A stretch of DNA of 32,591 nt from Candidatus Binataceae bacterium (GTDB lineage Bacteria; Desulfobacterota; Binatia; Binatales; Binataceae). A model generated the notes under the pieces. That model was not told the origin of the DNA. It worked only from the letters and a program-made list of their open reading frames with translations, and did no database searches. Positions 1 to 8,086 of this stretch are shown here, piece after piece. The DNA lies in the NCBI GenBank assembly GCA_035500095.1, contig DATJXN010000131.1:1-32591 (forward strand), written 5' to 3'. Within the stretch, counting starts at the first letter, position 1, and each line of letters begins with the position of its first letter. A program made the position numbers and the translations under genes.

Positions 1-834
1 AAGGCCGAAGCGTTGCGCAGGATGCACGACCGCTCGCGTATCCTGGTGCTGGTCAACGTGTGGGATGCGATGAGCGCCCGCGCGGTCGAGGATGCCGGCG
101 CCCGCGCGATCGCCACGAGCAGCGCCACATTGTCCCATTCGATCGGCTATGCCGACGGCGAGTCCGCGCCACGCGCTGAATTCGTCGGCGCTATAGCGCG
201 GATCGCGCGCGCCGTGCACGCTCCGGTCACCGCCGATACCGAATCCGGCTTCGGCCGCACGCCCGCCGAAGTCGCCGAAACCGTCCGGATGGTGATCGAA
301 GCGGGCGCGGTCGGGATCAATCTCGAGGACGGAGTGATCGAACGCCGCGGCGAACTGTACGAACCGGCACAGGCGCTCGAGCGGCTTAACGCGGCGCGCG
401 ACGCCGCGGCAAGAGCCGGCGTGCCGATTGTGATCAATGCGCGCACCGACGTCTTTCTGCTCGGTGTCGGCCCCAAAGAGGAGCGTCTTGCCCATGCGGT
501 GCGGCGCGCCAATCTCTACCGCGAGGCGGGCGCCGATTGCCTGTTCGTGCCGGGCGTGCGCGATCCGGAAACCATCGGCGCGCTGGCGAAGCAAATCAAC
601 GGACCGATCAACATCCTCGCCGGCCCGACTTCGCCGCCGGTCGGCGAGTTGGAACGCCTTGGCGTGGCGCGGGTCAGCGTCGGTTCATGGCCGGGCCTCG
701 CGGCCTTCGCGCTCGCGCGCAATATCGCGCAGGAGCTGCTCGGAGCGGGGACGTATAACTTCATGACCGGCGCCGTCACCTATCCGGAGGCCAACGCGAT
801 GATGAAGCGGCGCGGACCAGCGCCGCGTTCCTAG
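1..834 (+). CDS. Isocitrate lyase/PEP mutase family protein (5' end cut off by window)
   Basis: The reading frame is open from the first base (it begins KAEALRRMHDRS), which matches the usual N-terminal helix of this family, so the true start probably lies just left of the window; a TTG at 13 is the first in-window alternative. Family signatures are visible: WDAMSAR near the N-terminus, the metal-binding acidic stretch ADTESGFG, GINLEDG, and INARTDVFL. The family are TIM-barrel, Mg-dependent cytoplasmic enzymes that make or break C-C or C-P bonds in 2-oxo or phosphono acids (2-methylisocitrate lyase, PEP phosphonomutase, oxaloacetate hydrolase and others). The exact substrate cannot be read from the sequence and no phosphonate or methylcitrate genes are nearby. 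The stop is only 10 bp before the AlkA-like gene, suggesting co-transcription. Confidence 0.85.
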   Translation, partial: KAEALRRMHDRSRILVLVNVWDAMSARAVEDAGARAIATSSATLSHSIGYADGESAPRAEFVGAIARIARAVHAPVTADTESGFGRTPAEVAETVRMVIEAGAVGINLEDGVIERRGELYEPAQALERLNAARDAAARAGVPIVINARTDVFLLGVGPKEERLAHAVRRANLYREAGADCLFVPGVRDPETIGALAKQINGPINILAGPTSPPVGELERLGVARVSVGSWPGLAAFALARNIAQELLGAGTYNFMTGAVTYPEANAMMKRRGPAPRS

Positions 835-844
835 GCGGCCGCCA

Positions 845-1807
845 ATGCCCGCGAGCGTGGCTCCGAGGCAGATGCGTGCTCCGCACGCACCGGTCCGTCG
901 TGAAGCGTCGTTCGAACTCGAATTGCCGGGGGCGCTCGATCCGGCGGCGTCGCTCGAGATGTTCCGCCGCTCGGGCGACGACCTGCTCGACCGCTGGGAC
1001 GGCCGCACCTTCCTGCGGACGATGGAAATCGACGGTCACGCGGTCGCTTTCGCGACGACATTTGCGGGAACGCGCGCGCGCCCCGCGGTTCGCGTCGCGA
1101 TCGACGATGGCCGCTACGCCGAACCGATCCTCGCCGCGGTCCGCGCCACTTTCGTTTCGTCGCCGCGGCATTTTGCGGAGCTCCGCCGCGCCGATCCGCT
1201 CATGGCGCGGCTGGACGCGCGCTATCGTGGCTTCAGACCCGTGCTGCAGCTCAATCTGCTGGGCGCGCTGGTGCGATGCATCAGCGCCCAGCAGGTCAAT
1301 TTGCGCTGGGCGTCCGAGACCCGCCGGCGTCTGGCGGAACGCTTCGGCGACAAGCATACCGTTGACGGCGCGACCGTTTACAGCCTTAGACCCGGACGCC
1401 TGGCGAGCGCCGCGCCGGCCGAGATTCGCGCGCTCCAGTTCACCAATCGCAAGGCCGAGTACGTAATCGCGGTGGCGCAGGCAGTCGCACGCGGCCAAAT
1501 CGCGATCGGGCGGCTCGCGGGCCTTTCCGATGCGGAGGTGATCGATGAACTGGTAGCGCTCCGAGGAATCGGCGTATGGACGGCGGAATGGATCCTGGCG
1601 CGCACGCTCGGACGGCCGCGCGTCGTCGCCGGCGACCTCGGCGTGCGCAAGGCGATCGGTATCGCGTATCGAAACGGCGCGATGCCCTCTGAGGACGAGG
1701 TCCGGGACCTGACCGCTCACTGGGACGTTTCGGCCGCGCACGCGCAAGCGCTACTGCTGCACGCGCTCGGCGAAAAAGAGCTCGCAGCGCTGGCCATCGC
1801 GCACTAA
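845..1807 (+). CDS. DNA-3-methyladenine glycosylase II-like (AlkA/HhH-GPD family)
   Basis: A 320-residue HhH-GPD superfamily DNA glycosylase that would excise alkylated bases in base-excision repair. The helix-hairpin-helix is at residues 237-249 (core GIGVWTAEW), followed by the catalytic aspartate at D264 within VVAGDLGV, the arrangement seen in AlkA-type monofunctional glycosylases. There is no Cys-rich Fe-S motif after it, which argues against MutY or Nth. An N-terminal AlkA-like beta domain occupies about residues 20-110. There is no N-terminal Ada regulatory domain. The start at 845 follows the upstream stop by 10 bp with only a weak ribosome site; an in-frame ATG at 872 is an alternative. 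Family assignment is firm, precise lesion range is not. Confidence 0.88.
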   Translation: MPASVAPRQMRAPHAPVRREASFELELPGALDPAASLEMFRRSGDDLLDRWDGRTFLRTMEIDGHAVAFATTFAGTRARPAVRVAIDDGRYAEPILAAVRATFVSSPRHFAELRRADPLMARLDARYRGFRPVLQLNLLGALVRCISAQQVNLRWASETRRRLAERFGDKHTVDGATVYSLRPGRLASAAPAEIRALQFTNRKAEYVIAVAQAVARGQIAIGRLAGLSDAEVIDELVALRGIGVWTAEWILARTLGRPRVVAGDLGVRKAIGIAYRNGAMPSEDEVRDLTAHWDVSAAHAQALLLHALGEKELAALAIAH

Positions 1808-2014
1808 CCGCCTTCCCTCTGCCGCTTGCAGCCGCGGCGATCGCGGCGGCCTAACCCCGGCACGAGGCAATGCGCTATGGTTCCGGACAGAGGTGCGCCA
1901 GGGACGGGAGCGCGGGGAGAGGTCGTATGAAGCTTGCTAAGAAACGGCGGATGGAGGATCGCCTAGGCGCCCGCACCCAATCATTCGCAGAATATAACAA
2001 GGAGCAACTCAACG
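1808..2014 (+). promoter_or_regulatory. Intergenic leader upstream of the methyltransferase
   Basis: This 207-bp gap holds a -10-like TATGGT at 1876-1881 without a convincing -35, and a second AT-rich patch (TATAAC, 1993-1998) next to the AAGGAG ribosome site that serves the ATG at 2015. The position of the real transcription start is uncertain. Confidence 0.3.
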
Positions 2015-3085
2015 ATGGCATCGACGGGCGAGATCGATCGGGAAAAAGCCAAACAGGTCGCACAGCAGATCCTGGGCGACGTCGCGAGCGCGATGCATAG
2101 CGCGATGAATTTTATCGGCGACCGGCTCGGCCTGTTCAAGGCGATGAAGGACGCCGGACCGCTCACGGTCGAGCAGCTCGCCGCGCGCACCGGGCTCAAC
2201 CGGCGCTACCTGCAGGAGTGGCTGAATTCGATGGCCGCGGCGCAATATCTCCAGTACGACCCGGCCGCGAAGACCTACCTGCTCACGCCCGAGTACGCGG
2301 TGGCGCTGGCCGAGGAGGGTTCGCCCTACTTCGTGGGATCGTATTTCCAGGTCGTGCAGGCGACGATGTCGGTCGCGCCCAAAGTGGCCGACGCGTTTCG
2401 CACCGGCGGCGGGCTGACCCAGGCCGACTATCCGCCGTGGATGTTCGAGGCGACCGAGCGCAATTCACGGCCGCGCTATCAGTTCAAGCTCGTGCGCAGA
2501 TGGATCCCGGCGATGCCGCAGGTGCTCGAGCGCCTGCAGCGCGGCGGCGTCGCCGCGGACGTCGGATGCGGCGGCGGGCGCGCGGCGACCCTGATCGCCA
2601 GGGCGTTTCCGAACTCGCGTGTGTTCGGTTTCGATCTCCATGCCGAATCGATCGAGCGCGCGCGGCGCAACGCGGCCGAGGCCGGCGTCGCCGACCGCGT
2701 GACGTTCGAGCTGGCCAACGGCACCCAGCTGCCGGCAGGAAAGTTCGACCTCGTCACGACCTTCGACGTCGTCCACGATTCGGTCGATCCGATTGGACTG
2801 ATGCGCTCGATCAAAAACTCGCTGACGCCCGGCGGCACCTACCTGGTGCAGGAGATCAACATTTCCTCCAACGTCGAGGAAAACGTCAAGCCGATGGGCA
2901 AACTGGTTTATTCGGTCAGCACGCTCTACTGCATGACGACTTCGCTGGCGCATGGGGGCGCCGGGATCGGCGCGGCGATGGGCGAGCCGAAGGCGCGCGA
3001 GCTCGCCGCGGCGGCCGGCTTCAGGCACTTCCGCAAGCTCCCCATCGAGGACGAATTCGCGGTCCTCTACGAACTGATGGCCTAG
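2015..3085 (+). CDS. Class I SAM-dependent methyltransferase with N-terminal winged-helix domain
   Basis: A 356-residue protein with two parts. Residues about 20-110 form a winged-helix dimerisation domain of the kind found in O-methyltransferases (LTVEQLAARTGLNRRYLQEWL). Residues about 165-330 form a Rossmann methyltransferase domain with motif I ADVGCGGGRAA, an acidic residue after beta-2 (GFDLHAES) and a post-I region FDLVTTFDVVHD. The start has a good AAGGAG site about 11 bp upstream. Cytoplasmic, no signal peptide. Relatives act on small molecules such as phenolics, or on unknown substrates; nothing nearby names the substrate. The gene ends convergently with the pirin gene across a 228-bp non-coding gap. 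Confidence 0.85.
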   Translation: MASTGEIDREKAKQVAQQILGDVASAMHSAMNFIGDRLGLFKAMKDAGPLTVEQLAARTGLNRRYLQEWLNSMAAAQYLQYDPAAKTYLLTPEYAVALAEEGSPYFVGSYFQVVQATMSVAPKVADAFRTGGGLTQADYPPWMFEATERNSRPRYQFKLVRRWIPAMPQVLERLQRGGVAADVGCGGGRAATLIARAFPNSRVFGFDLHAESIERARRNAAEAGVADRVTFELANGTQLPAGKFDLVTTFDVVHDSVDPIGLMRSIKNSLTPGGTYLVQEINISSNVEENVKPMGKLVYSVSTLYCMTTSLAHGGAGIGAAMGEPKARELAAAAGFRHFRKLPIEDEFAVLYELMA

Positions 3086-3133
3086 GCTAGTGTGATGTCC
3101 TGGAAATAAGTTCCATCCCAAGATGTCGAGGCC

Positions 3134-3160
3134 GTCATTCCGAGCGCAGCGAGGAATCCC
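3134..3160. repeat. Dispersed 'CATTCCGAGCG...GAGGAATC' type repeat motif
   Basis: The stretch has ATTCC at 3137-3141 and GGAAT at 3153-3157 as an imperfect inverted repeat around a GAGCGCAGCGA centre. I recognise this as the short motif scattered through intergenic DNA of many Deltaproteobacteria-like and other soil bacteria. It sits in the convergent gap between the methyltransferase and pirin genes; no transposase is present. Copy number in this genome cannot be seen from one window. Confidence 0.5.
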
Positions 3161-3313
3161 GGTCTCGATGACACCGTGACGCTTTTCCGGATATGCGAGT
3201 TATTTGCGGGACCTCACGCTCGCGGCCTGGGGGCGGCGCGACGACCGAGGCGCTGCGACCCGGAGCGCCGTACGAATCACCCGCGCACCGGCCGCGCCGC
3301 GAAGGACCGGATG

Positions 3314-4219
3314 TCAGGCCGGCGCGATCTCGCCCATCCGACCTTCGCGGTAGTCCTCGAACGCCTTGACGATCTCTTCCTTCGTGTTCATCACGAAGGG
3401 GCCGTAACGCGCGACCGGCTCGCGCAGCGGCTTGCCCGCGATCAGCAGCACCTCCAGCGGCTCGCCGGCGCTTTCGGGCGCCGCGATCGAAATCGCGTCG
3501 CCATCACCCGCGAACGTCACCATCTGATGCTCCCGCGCCGTCCGCTCTTCGCGGCCCAGGCGTCCCTCGCCGCCGAAGACGTAGGCGAAGGCGTTGTACT
3601 CGGCCGGGACCGGCTGGATCACGCGCGCGCCTGGCTTTAGCGTGAAATGCAGGTAGATGATCGGCGTGCGGGTATCGATCACAGCCTTCTTGCCCATCGA
3701 CTCGCCCGCGACCACGCGCACGGACGCGTTGCCGTCGGCGCTCACGGCGACTGGAATCCCGGCAGCGGGAATCTCCTGGTAGTGCGGACGGATCATCTTG
3801 TCGCGCCGCGGCAGGTTGACCCACAACTGAAAGCCGTGCATCCGGCCGCCCTGGCGCTGGAAGTCCGCGGCCGGCATCTCGGAATGCACCACGCCGGCGC
3901 CGGCGGTCATCCATTGTACGTCGCCCGGCCCCAGACGGCCCGCGTTGCCGTGGGAATCGCGATGCTCCATCTTGCCCGAGATCATGTAGGTCACGGTCTC
4001 GAAGCCGCGATGCGGATGGTCGGGCGCGCCCTTGGCCTCGCCCGGCCCGAGTTCCATCGGACCCATTTCGTCGAGCAGCAGAAAGGGATCGACCAGCGCC
4101 ATCTCCTGGTTCGGGAATGGCCTGTTCACCACGAAGCCCGCGCCTTCGAGCTGGCGCGAAGCATTGACGACATTGCTCACGGAACGGATTTTTTGGCTAT
4201 TTTCAGGGCCCGTTGTCAT
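3314..4219 (-). CDS. Pirin family protein
   Basis: A 301-residue bicupin. The N-terminal cupin carries the pirin signature with metal ligands H68 and H70 (HPHRGFET), then H112 and E114 (VVHSEMP), matching the three-His/one-Glu iron site of human and bacterial pirins. The C-terminal half has the normal second cupin (about residues 170-285) and the family ending around a PFVMNT motif. Pirins are cytoplasmic Fe proteins, some with quercetin 2,3-dioxygenase activity; the substrate here is unknown. The ATG at 4219 follows an AAGGAG site. It is the last gene of the minus-strand block, 115 bp after the LLM oxidoreductase. A dyad overlaps its leader (see separate entry). Confidence 0.92.
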   Translation of the reverse strand: MTTGPENSQKIRSVSNVVNASRQLEGAGFVVNRPFPNQEMALVDPFLLLDEMGPMELGPGEAKGAPDHPHRGFETVTYMISGKMEHRDSHGNAGRLGPGDVQWMTAGAGVVHSEMPAADFQRQGGRMHGFQLWVNLPRRDKMIRPHYQEIPAAGIPVAVSADGNASVRVVAGESMGKKAVIDTRTPIIYLHFTLKPGARVIQPVPAEYNAFAYVFGGEGRLGREERTAREHQMVTFAGDGDAISIAAPESAGEPLEVLLIAGKPLREPVARYGPFVMNTKEEIVKAFEDYREGRMGEIAPA

Positions 4220-4230
4220 CGGATCGTCTC

Positions 4231-4260
4231 CTTGACCTTCAACGTAACCATCGTGTCAAG
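4231..4260 (-). promoter_or_regulatory. Inverted repeat in the pirin leader (possible operator)
   Basis: CTTGAC at 4231-4236 and GTCAAG at 4255-4260 are perfect complements separated by 18 bp. The upstream arm overlaps a TTGACA hexamer read on the minus strand (4254-4259), and the downstream arm abuts the ribosome site of the pirin gene. No -10 box sits at the right spacing from TTGACA, so a promoter is not certain. A regulator-binding dyad is possible but chance is not excluded. Confidence 0.25.
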
Positions 4261-4334
4261 GACGGCGCCGAATGCCAACTCTCCGCCAGGTCGCGCGGCC
4301 GGACGGTACTGCCGCAGCGCGACGCGGCCGGGGC

Positions 4335-5387
4335 TTACGCGGCGGCCGGCTGTCGGATGAAATCCGGCATGATCTTGCTCGCAAAGAGATCGAAGGAGCG
4401 GCGCGTCTGCGCGGCGGTCAGATTGCCCCACGCGAACGCCAGCACCAGGTAGTCGCATCCCGACTCCTCGCAGAACTTTGCGATCTGGTCGCGCACCGAG
4501 GCGACCGATCCGCTGAAGCTCGCGCCCACCCGATGAAACAAGTCGTAGTCGTTGGGGAACGCGACCGCGAGCGTGTTGTAGTCGCGCCAGAGCTTCTGCA
4601 GGTTGTCGTAAAAGACGCGATAGCAATCGCGCGCGACCTGCTCGGCCTCGCGATCCGTCTCGCCGATATAGATGTGGCGGATCGCGCCGGTCACGGGCCG
4701 GGTCAGATGGGGATTGACGTTGAGCGGGCTGCCCGCACTCTCAAGATGGTACTCGCGGTAGGCCGCCGTCACCCGCTTGACCGATTCGAGCCCGCCGATA
4801 GACACGATGTTCATCCCGTGGCGCGCCGCGTAAATCGCGTTGTCGACCGAGAGCGTGCCGTACCAGAAACCCGGATGCGGCTGCTGGAGCGGCCGCAACT
4901 CCATCGGCACGTTGTCATAGCGGTAGTGCGGGCCATGATGGGTCAGGCGCTCGCTGGTCAGCCCCTTCACCAGCACCGCCATCGAGTCTTCGAAGATCTC
5001 GCGCGCGTCGTAGAACGGGATGCGATGCTGAGCGTGCTCGAACGGCGAGACGCCGCGGCCGACACCGATCTCGACCCTTCCGCCCGTCATGTGGTCGAGC
5101 ATGCAGATCTCTTCAATGAGCCGCAGCGGGCTGTAGAACGGCAGCAGATAGACCAGCGTGCCGAGCCGCAGCTTGCGCGTGCGCTGCGCGGCCGCGGCCA
5201 GGAACAGGTTCGGCGATGGCGCCATCCCAAGCGGCGTCGCGTGATGCTGTGCGACGTGGTAGCCCCAGATACCCGCCTGCTCGTAGGCCTCGACCAATCG
5301 GAGCCGCTCCTCGAAAAGCTGCTGCAGCGGACCGTCGCTGGTAGTGCGCTCGATATGGTCGAAGATTCCGAAGTCGACTCGTTCCAT
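4335..5387 (-). CDS. LLM class flavin-dependent oxidoreductase (bacterial luciferase-like)
   Basis: A 350-residue protein with the TIM-barrel luciferase-like monooxygenase fold. Typical landmarks are the N-terminal VDFGIFDHIE, the HHATPLGMAPSPNLFLAA region after beta-2, LGTLVYLLPFYSPLRLIEE, and the flavin-contacting GGRVEIGVGRG. Members use FMNH2 (or F420) supplied by a reductase to oxygenate or reduce small organic molecules; no reductase partner is adjacent. Length is normal. The start at 5387 follows GAGAAGG. It lies downstream of the SH3 protein gene on the same strand with a 111-bp gap that contains a strong hairpin. Substrate unknown; the neighbouring pirin might share a role in handling aromatic or other xenobiotics, but that is only inference. 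Confidence 0.9.
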   Translation of the reverse strand: MERVDFGIFDHIERTTSDGPLQQLFEERLRLVEAYEQAGIWGYHVAQHHATPLGMAPSPNLFLAAAAQRTRKLRLGTLVYLLPFYSPLRLIEEICMLDHMTGGRVEIGVGRGVSPFEHAQHRIPFYDAREIFEDSMAVLVKGLTSERLTHHGPHYRYDNVPMELRPLQQPHPGFWYGTLSVDNAIYAARHGMNIVSIGGLESVKRVTAAYREYHLESAGSPLNVNPHLTRPVTGAIRHIYIGETDREAEQVARDCYRVFYDNLQKLWRDYNTLAVAFPNDYDLFHRVGASFSGSVASVRDQIAKFCEESGCDYLVLAFAWGNLTAAQTRRSFDLFASKIMPDFIRQPAAA

Positions 5388-5424
5388 GGATGGCCTTCTC
5401 CCAGCAGCCTCGATAGCACCATCG

Positions 5425-5457
5425 CGGGCGGTTGCATACCGCCCGAGGGGAATTTTA
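5425..5457 (-). promoter_or_regulatory. Hairpin with adjacent -10-like box upstream of the LLM gene
   Basis: CGGGCGG (5425-5431) and CCGCCCG (5439-5445) form a perfect 7-bp stem with a 7-nt loop. Read on the minus strand, a TAAAAT box lies just upstream (5452-5457), so a transcript started from it would begin at or in the stem-loop. No good -35 is visible. There is no U-tract after the stem, so a simple terminator for the upstream gene is less likely. Confidence 0.3.
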
Positions 5458-5498
5458 CCTGGCCTGATTGCGGGAGAGCCGGATGCGGCCCTAACCGG

Positions 5499-6197
5499 CT
5501 ACTCGAGCGCGGAGGACGGGATGTAGCCTTCGAGTCCGCTCTTCATCCTGATCCGCATGTAGCCGAGCGCGACGCCGACGACGTGGACCGCGTGCCCCTG
5601 ATGCACCTCGGCGACCTTCTTGCCCCAGTGATTGGGCGCGTCGAGCACCGGCGCGTCGTGCGTCAGCATAAAGAGCTTGTCGGTCGGCGTGTTGACCTGC
5701 ACCGCGTCAGCCAGCACGAAACCCTCCTGCCCGTTCTTGAGCTTGACGCGCAGAAAATAGTGGGTGGTACCGGTCACCATCACGATCTTGCCCTTCTCGC
5801 CCTGCTCGAGATGCGCGCTCCTGTTGCTCGGCTCCGCGTAAATCCAGGTGTCTTGCTTGAGCAGCAGCTTGGCCTGCACCGGCTCGGGCACGACGGACTT
5901 GACCGGAGCGGTTGCCGCCGACACGGATCCCGCCGGCGTAGCCGCATTTGGCGTGGCGGTATGATGAGCCATCGGTTGGGGCGGCGGGGTGATGCGGCGA
6001 TGTATGGGTGGCGGCGGAGACGGCGCGGCTACGGGGGGTTCAGTGTCTGCCGGCGCAATCGTCGTTGACGGCAATCCCACGCCGACGTCTGAGCCGGTCT
6101 GCGCCCGCGCCGGTGCGGACACCATCAGCAACAGCCCTGTCGCGGCAAGCGCCTTCGTCCACCGCCAAGCCCAAACCCCAAGCGCTCGCAACCTCAT
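5499..6197 (-). CDS. Exported protein with two bacterial SH3-like domains
   Basis: A 232-residue protein. Residues 1-32 are a Sec signal peptide (basic start, hydrophobic GLLLMV core, cleavage expected after ARA). Residues about 33-105 are a Pro/Ala/Thr-rich linker. Residues about 108-168 and 172-232 look like two SH3b repeats, with phrases such as GQEGFVLADAVQV and SGLEGYIPSSALE marking the ends of each. Such domains usually bind peptidoglycan or peptides in the periplasm. No catalytic domain is attached. The start at 6197 has a GGGAGGGAAGGG ribosome site. It lies 52 bp downstream of the radical SAM gene. Function beyond envelope binding is unknown. Confidence 0.75.
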   Translation of the reverse strand: MRLRALGVWAWRWTKALAATGLLLMVSAPARAQTGSDVGVGLPSTTIAPADTEPPVAAPSPPPPIHRRITPPPQPMAHHTATPNAATPAGSVSAATAPVKSVVPEPVQAKLLLKQDTWIYAEPSNRSAHLEQGEKGKIVMVTGTTHYFLRVKLKNGQEGFVLADAVQVNTPTDKLFMLTHDAPVLDAPNHWGKKVAEVHQGHAVHVVGVALGYMRIRMKSGLEGYIPSSALE

Positions 6198-6249
6198 CCC
6201 TTCCCTCCCCTCGGTTGCATCGTCGCAACCGTCTTATTTCAACATGGCT

Positions 6250-8013
6250 TCAGCACGCGCCACACACTCTGCAGGTAGTGACGTCGCATGGCCTGGTCTG
6301 ACGCTCGTGATGCGCCTTCTTGCGCTCGGAAGCGAGGAACCATTTCTCGATATGATGGTCTATAAAATCCCACGGCAGGAGCTCATTGCGCGCATATTCG
6401 CGCGTGACGAAGAAGTCGGGATCGACCAACCCGTTGTCGCCCGCGGCCGCCTCCCGCTTGACGGCCTTCAGCCCCTGCCAGATCTCGCCCGGCAATTCGC
6501 GATGCTCGGCGCTCAGGCGGGCGAGGATTGCACCGACGCGGCGGTCGCCGCGCGAGACCAGGGTCTGGAAATACGCTTCGCGCGGCGACTCGGCGTCGAG
6601 CTCGACCCCCACGTCCAGGCGCATCAGATGCGAGCGCACCAGCGCGACCTTGCGCTTGAGCTCCTGCGGCTCGCGCATCGCATCCCACTGAAACGGCGTC
6701 CACGGCTTGGGCACGAAAGGGTTGAGCGAGACGTTGACGCGGCCGACGTGCCGGCGCTGCGCGCGCGCCCGCGCGACGACTTTGCCGACCAGCTCGGCGA
6801 TCGCAACCACGTCCTCGTCGTGCTCTTCGGGCAGGCCCACCATAAAGTAACACTTAAGGTTTTCCACGCCCTCGCCCATCATCATCTCGGCCGCGCGCAG
6901 GATTTCGTCTTCGGTGAGATTCTTGTTGATAATCCTGCGCATCCGTTCGCTGCCGGCCTCAGGCGCGACGGTCACGCTGCGATTGCCATTGCGCGCCAGC
7001 GCCGCGGCGAGCGCAGGCGAAATGCAATCGGCTTTGAGCGACGAGGGCGAGAGCCGTCCGCCGCCGTCGGCCACCGCGCCCGCGATCTCCGCTACGCCCG
7101 GCACGCTCGCCATCTCGGCGCCTACGAGGCCGATCACGCTGCGCTCCTCAAGTCCGCGCCGGCTCTCGGCGATCAATTTGTCGGCGCGGCGGTAGCGGAT
7201 CGGGCGATACATGAAGCCGGCGGCGCAGAAGCGGCATCCCCACTGGCATCCGCGGCTCGCCTCGACCAGGTACATATCGCCGAAAACCGATTCCGGGGTG
7301 AGGATCAGCGATGCGGTGGTGAAGCGGTCGAGGTCGTGGATCAACCGGCGGCTTACGCGCGGCAGCCCGGGCCCGCTGTAATCCACGCGCGCCAGGCCGC
7401 CGGCGCCGTCATAGACCGGTGTGAAGTAGTCGGGAAGATATGCGCCCTCGACCAGCGCGAGCGCGCGCATGCGCTCGGAGCCATCGAGCCCGCCGGTCTC
7501 GCGAAAGCGCGCGATGAACTCGGGCACCATCTCCTCGCCCTCGCCGATCAGAAAAAGATCGACGAAATCGGCGATCGGCTCGGGGTTGAGGAAGACCGCC
7601 GACCCGCCCGCGATTATCAGCGGATAGTTGCGCCCAGCGCGCTCGGCGCGGCTCAGCGGAATTCCCGCCATCCGCAGCATCGTGATCAGGTTCAGGTAGT
7701 CGGTCTCGAACGAGACCGAAAAGGCGATTACGTCGAAGGCTCCGAGCGGCTCGCCGCGCTCGAAGGAAACCAGCCGCTCGCCGCGCGCGCGGATGTATGC
7801 GCGCTCGTCGGGATCGGGCAGGAAGGCGCGGTCGGCGGCGACGCGCGGATCGGATTCGAAGATGTGATGAACAGCCTGGAAGCCGAGGTTCGCCATCCCG
7901 AGCCGATAGACGTTGGGATAGACGACGCAGATCCGGATGTCGCCGCCACGGCTGCGCTCGAAAAGTGCTTTTTCGCCGGCGATACGTTCGAGCGCGCGTC
8001 TTCTAAGGAACAT
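6250..8013 (-). CDS. B12-binding radical SAM protein, TIGR03960-like
   Basis: A 587-residue protein. The N-terminal part (about 25-210) resembles a cobalamin-binding domain, with VVYPNVYRLGMANLGFQ and IAFSVSFETDYLNLI. The radical SAM core has C256, C260 and C263 in CQWGCRFC, binding the SAM-coordinated 4Fe-4S cluster. The C-terminus ends in a Cys cluster (CDVTTCRVCGAC) typical of this family. In many genomes the gene is next to or fused with a TIGR03936 partner; no such partner is present here. The biochemical reaction is not established for the family. The start at 8013 is preceded by two tight hairpins rather than a clear ribosome site (separate entry). Confidence 0.88.
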   Translation of the reverse strand: MFLRRRALERIAGEKALFERSRGGDIRICVVYPNVYRLGMANLGFQAVHHIFESDPRVAADRAFLPDPDERAYIRARGERLVSFERGEPLGAFDVIAFSVSFETDYLNLITMLRMAGIPLSRAERAGRNYPLIIAGGSAVFLNPEPIADFVDLFLIGEGEEMVPEFIARFRETGGLDGSERMRALALVEGAYLPDYFTPVYDGAGGLARVDYSGPGLPRVSRRLIHDLDRFTTASLILTPESVFGDMYLVEASRGCQWGCRFCAAGFMYRPIRYRRADKLIAESRRGLEERSVIGLVGAEMASVPGVAEIAGAVADGGGRLSPSSLKADCISPALAAALARNGNRSVTVAPEAGSERMRRIINKNLTEDEILRAAEMMMGEGVENLKCYFMVGLPEEHDEDVVAIAELVGKVVARARAQRRHVGRVNVSLNPFVPKPWTPFQWDAMREPQELKRKVALVRSHLMRLDVGVELDAESPREAYFQTLVSRGDRRVGAILARLSAEHRELPGEIWQGLKAVKREAAAGDNGLVDPDFFVTREYARNELLPWDFIDHHIEKWFLASERKKAHHERQTRPCDVTTCRVCGAC

Positions 8014-8018
8014 CGATA

Positions 8019-8059
8019 GGGGCCCTGCGGCCCCATAGAGTTAACGCCTACCGGGCGTT
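8019..8059 (-). promoter_or_regulatory. Two tandem hairpins between fdhD and the radical SAM gene
   Basis: GGGGCC (8019-8024)/GGCCCC (8029-8034) forms a perfect 6-bp stem with a CTGC loop, and AACGCC (8043-8048)/GGCGTT (8054-8059) forms a second perfect 6-bp stem with a TACCG loop. They fill most of the 73-bp gap after fdhD. Neither is followed by a U-run. The first ends five bases before the ATG at 8013, exactly where a ribosome site would be. They may end the fds transcript, or control translation of the radical SAM gene. Confidence 0.4.
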
Positions 8060-8086
8060 CGGCTCAAGTGGGCACTTTGGCGGACC

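Noticed and set aside
1927..2100. Possible short leader peptide starting at ATG 1927 after a purine-rich GGGGAGAGG
   Set aside because: It overlaps the methyltransferase start by 86 bp in another frame, and its translation is a charged low-information sequence.
4272..8019. Long plus-strand open frames opposite the LLM, SH3 and radical SAM genes
   Set aside because: Same antisense effect of high-GC third positions; no start sites or motifs.
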